In this document: in pieces, positions 7,628 through 7,922 of the stretch
How the letters are laid out: each line of letters starts with the position of its first letter
Numbering within the stretch: position 1 is the first letter of the stretch
NCBI GenBank assembly: GCA_003242425.1
Contig: QGUL01000065.1
Span: 1-7,922, forward strand
Length of the DNA: 7,922 bases
Source: Pseudomonadota bacterium
Lineage (GTDB): Bacteria > Pseudomonadota > Gammaproteobacteria > Burkholderiales > SG8-39
Direction: 5' to 3'
Position numbers and translations under genes: made by a program
The notes under the pieces: model-generated
Database searches by the model: none
What the model saw: the letters and a program-made list of their open reading frames with translations, nothing else
Told to the model about the DNA's origin: nothing

Positions 7628-7922
7628 GTGATCGTCGGCATCGGCATGGATCTGGTGGAAATCTCGCGCATCGAGGCTGCGCTCGCGCGCCACGGCGAAC
7701 GCTTCGCCGAGCGCATCCTCACCGAGAAGGAATTGCGCCGCTTCCGCAGCCATGCCAAGCCGGCCGCCTATCTCGCCAAGCGTTTCGCCGCCAAGGAGGC
7801 GTTCTCCAAGGCGATGGCTACGGGCATGCGCTGGCCGGTGAGCTGGCGCAATATCGGCGTGGTGAACCATCCTTCCGGCTGTCCCTGTTTCGATCTCGCG
7901 CCCGAGCTGGAGGCGCTGGTGC
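7628..7922 (+). CDS. acpS: Holo-[acyl carrier protein] synthase, N-terminal part (3' end outside window)
   Basis: The first 98 codons of AcpS, cut by the right edge; the family is usually about 125 residues. AcpS transfers the 4'-phosphopantetheine arm of coenzyme A to a serine of acyl carrier protein, activating it for fatty acid synthesis. The N-terminal strand MIVGIGMDLVEISRIE holds Asp8, and KRFAAKEAFSKA holds Glu57; both are the magnesium ligands of the family (Asp8 and Glu58 in E. coli). The segment PVSWRNIGVVNHPSG follows. GIGMDLV replaces the more common GIGTDIV, and two cysteines occur in SGCPCFDL where I would expect no conserved cysteine; neither affects a catalytic residue. The GTG start is supported by GGAG at 7616-7619 and by alignment to the family N-terminus. 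It follows pdxJ by four bases, as in many proteobacteria. Confidence 0.93.
   Translation, partial: MIVGIGMDLVEISRIEAALARHGERFAERILTEKELRRFRSHAKPAAYLAKRFAAKEAFSKAMATGMRWPVSWRNIGVVNHPSGCPCFDLAPELEALV

Overview
This is an ordinary but gene-dense stretch of a GC-rich proteobacterial chromosome. Every gene is on the + strand and neighbours are nearly touching. Gene order and protein wording (the RseA tail, the signal peptidase segment WWIEYSKSFFPVI, the DUF4845 protein) point to a betaproteobacterium, or a closely related gammaproteobacterium. I cannot name genus or species.

Layout. (1) 1-1168 is the tail of an envelope-stress (sigma-E) operon: the 3' end of the anti-sigma factor gene rseA/mucA, then rseB/mucB. 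(2) 1176-1451 encodes a small glutaredoxin-like CxxC protein. (3) 1449-1520 is the only regulatory-looking gap. It has an extended -10 element overlapping the glutaredoxin stop codon, then a hairpin with a T-run 18 bases before lepA. (4) 1521-4512 holds lepA (elongation factor 4), lepB (signal peptidase I) and a small DUF4845 membrane protein. (5) 4547-7922 is the classic rnc-era-recO-pdxJ-acpS block, with start/stop overlaps at rnc/era (GTGA) and recO/pdxJ (ATGA). The acpS gene runs off the right edge.

The genes are housekeeping: envelope stress sensing, translation and ribosome maturation (LepA, RNase III, Era), protein export (LepB), recombinational repair (RecO), vitamin B6 synthesis (PdxJ) and acyl carrier protein activation (AcpS). 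No stretch above 300 bases lacks a gene. I see no tRNA, rRNA, CRISPR array, insertion sequence, phage or defence gene, and no evidence of an undescribed system. The points most worth a second look are the promoter/terminator-like leader of lepA, the TTG start of rnc behind a four-codon mini-ORF, a PdxJ whose sequence type looks unlike the usual beta/gammaproteobacterial form, the pilin-like N-terminus of the DUF4845 protein, and the absence of a degP/mucD protease gene after rseB.
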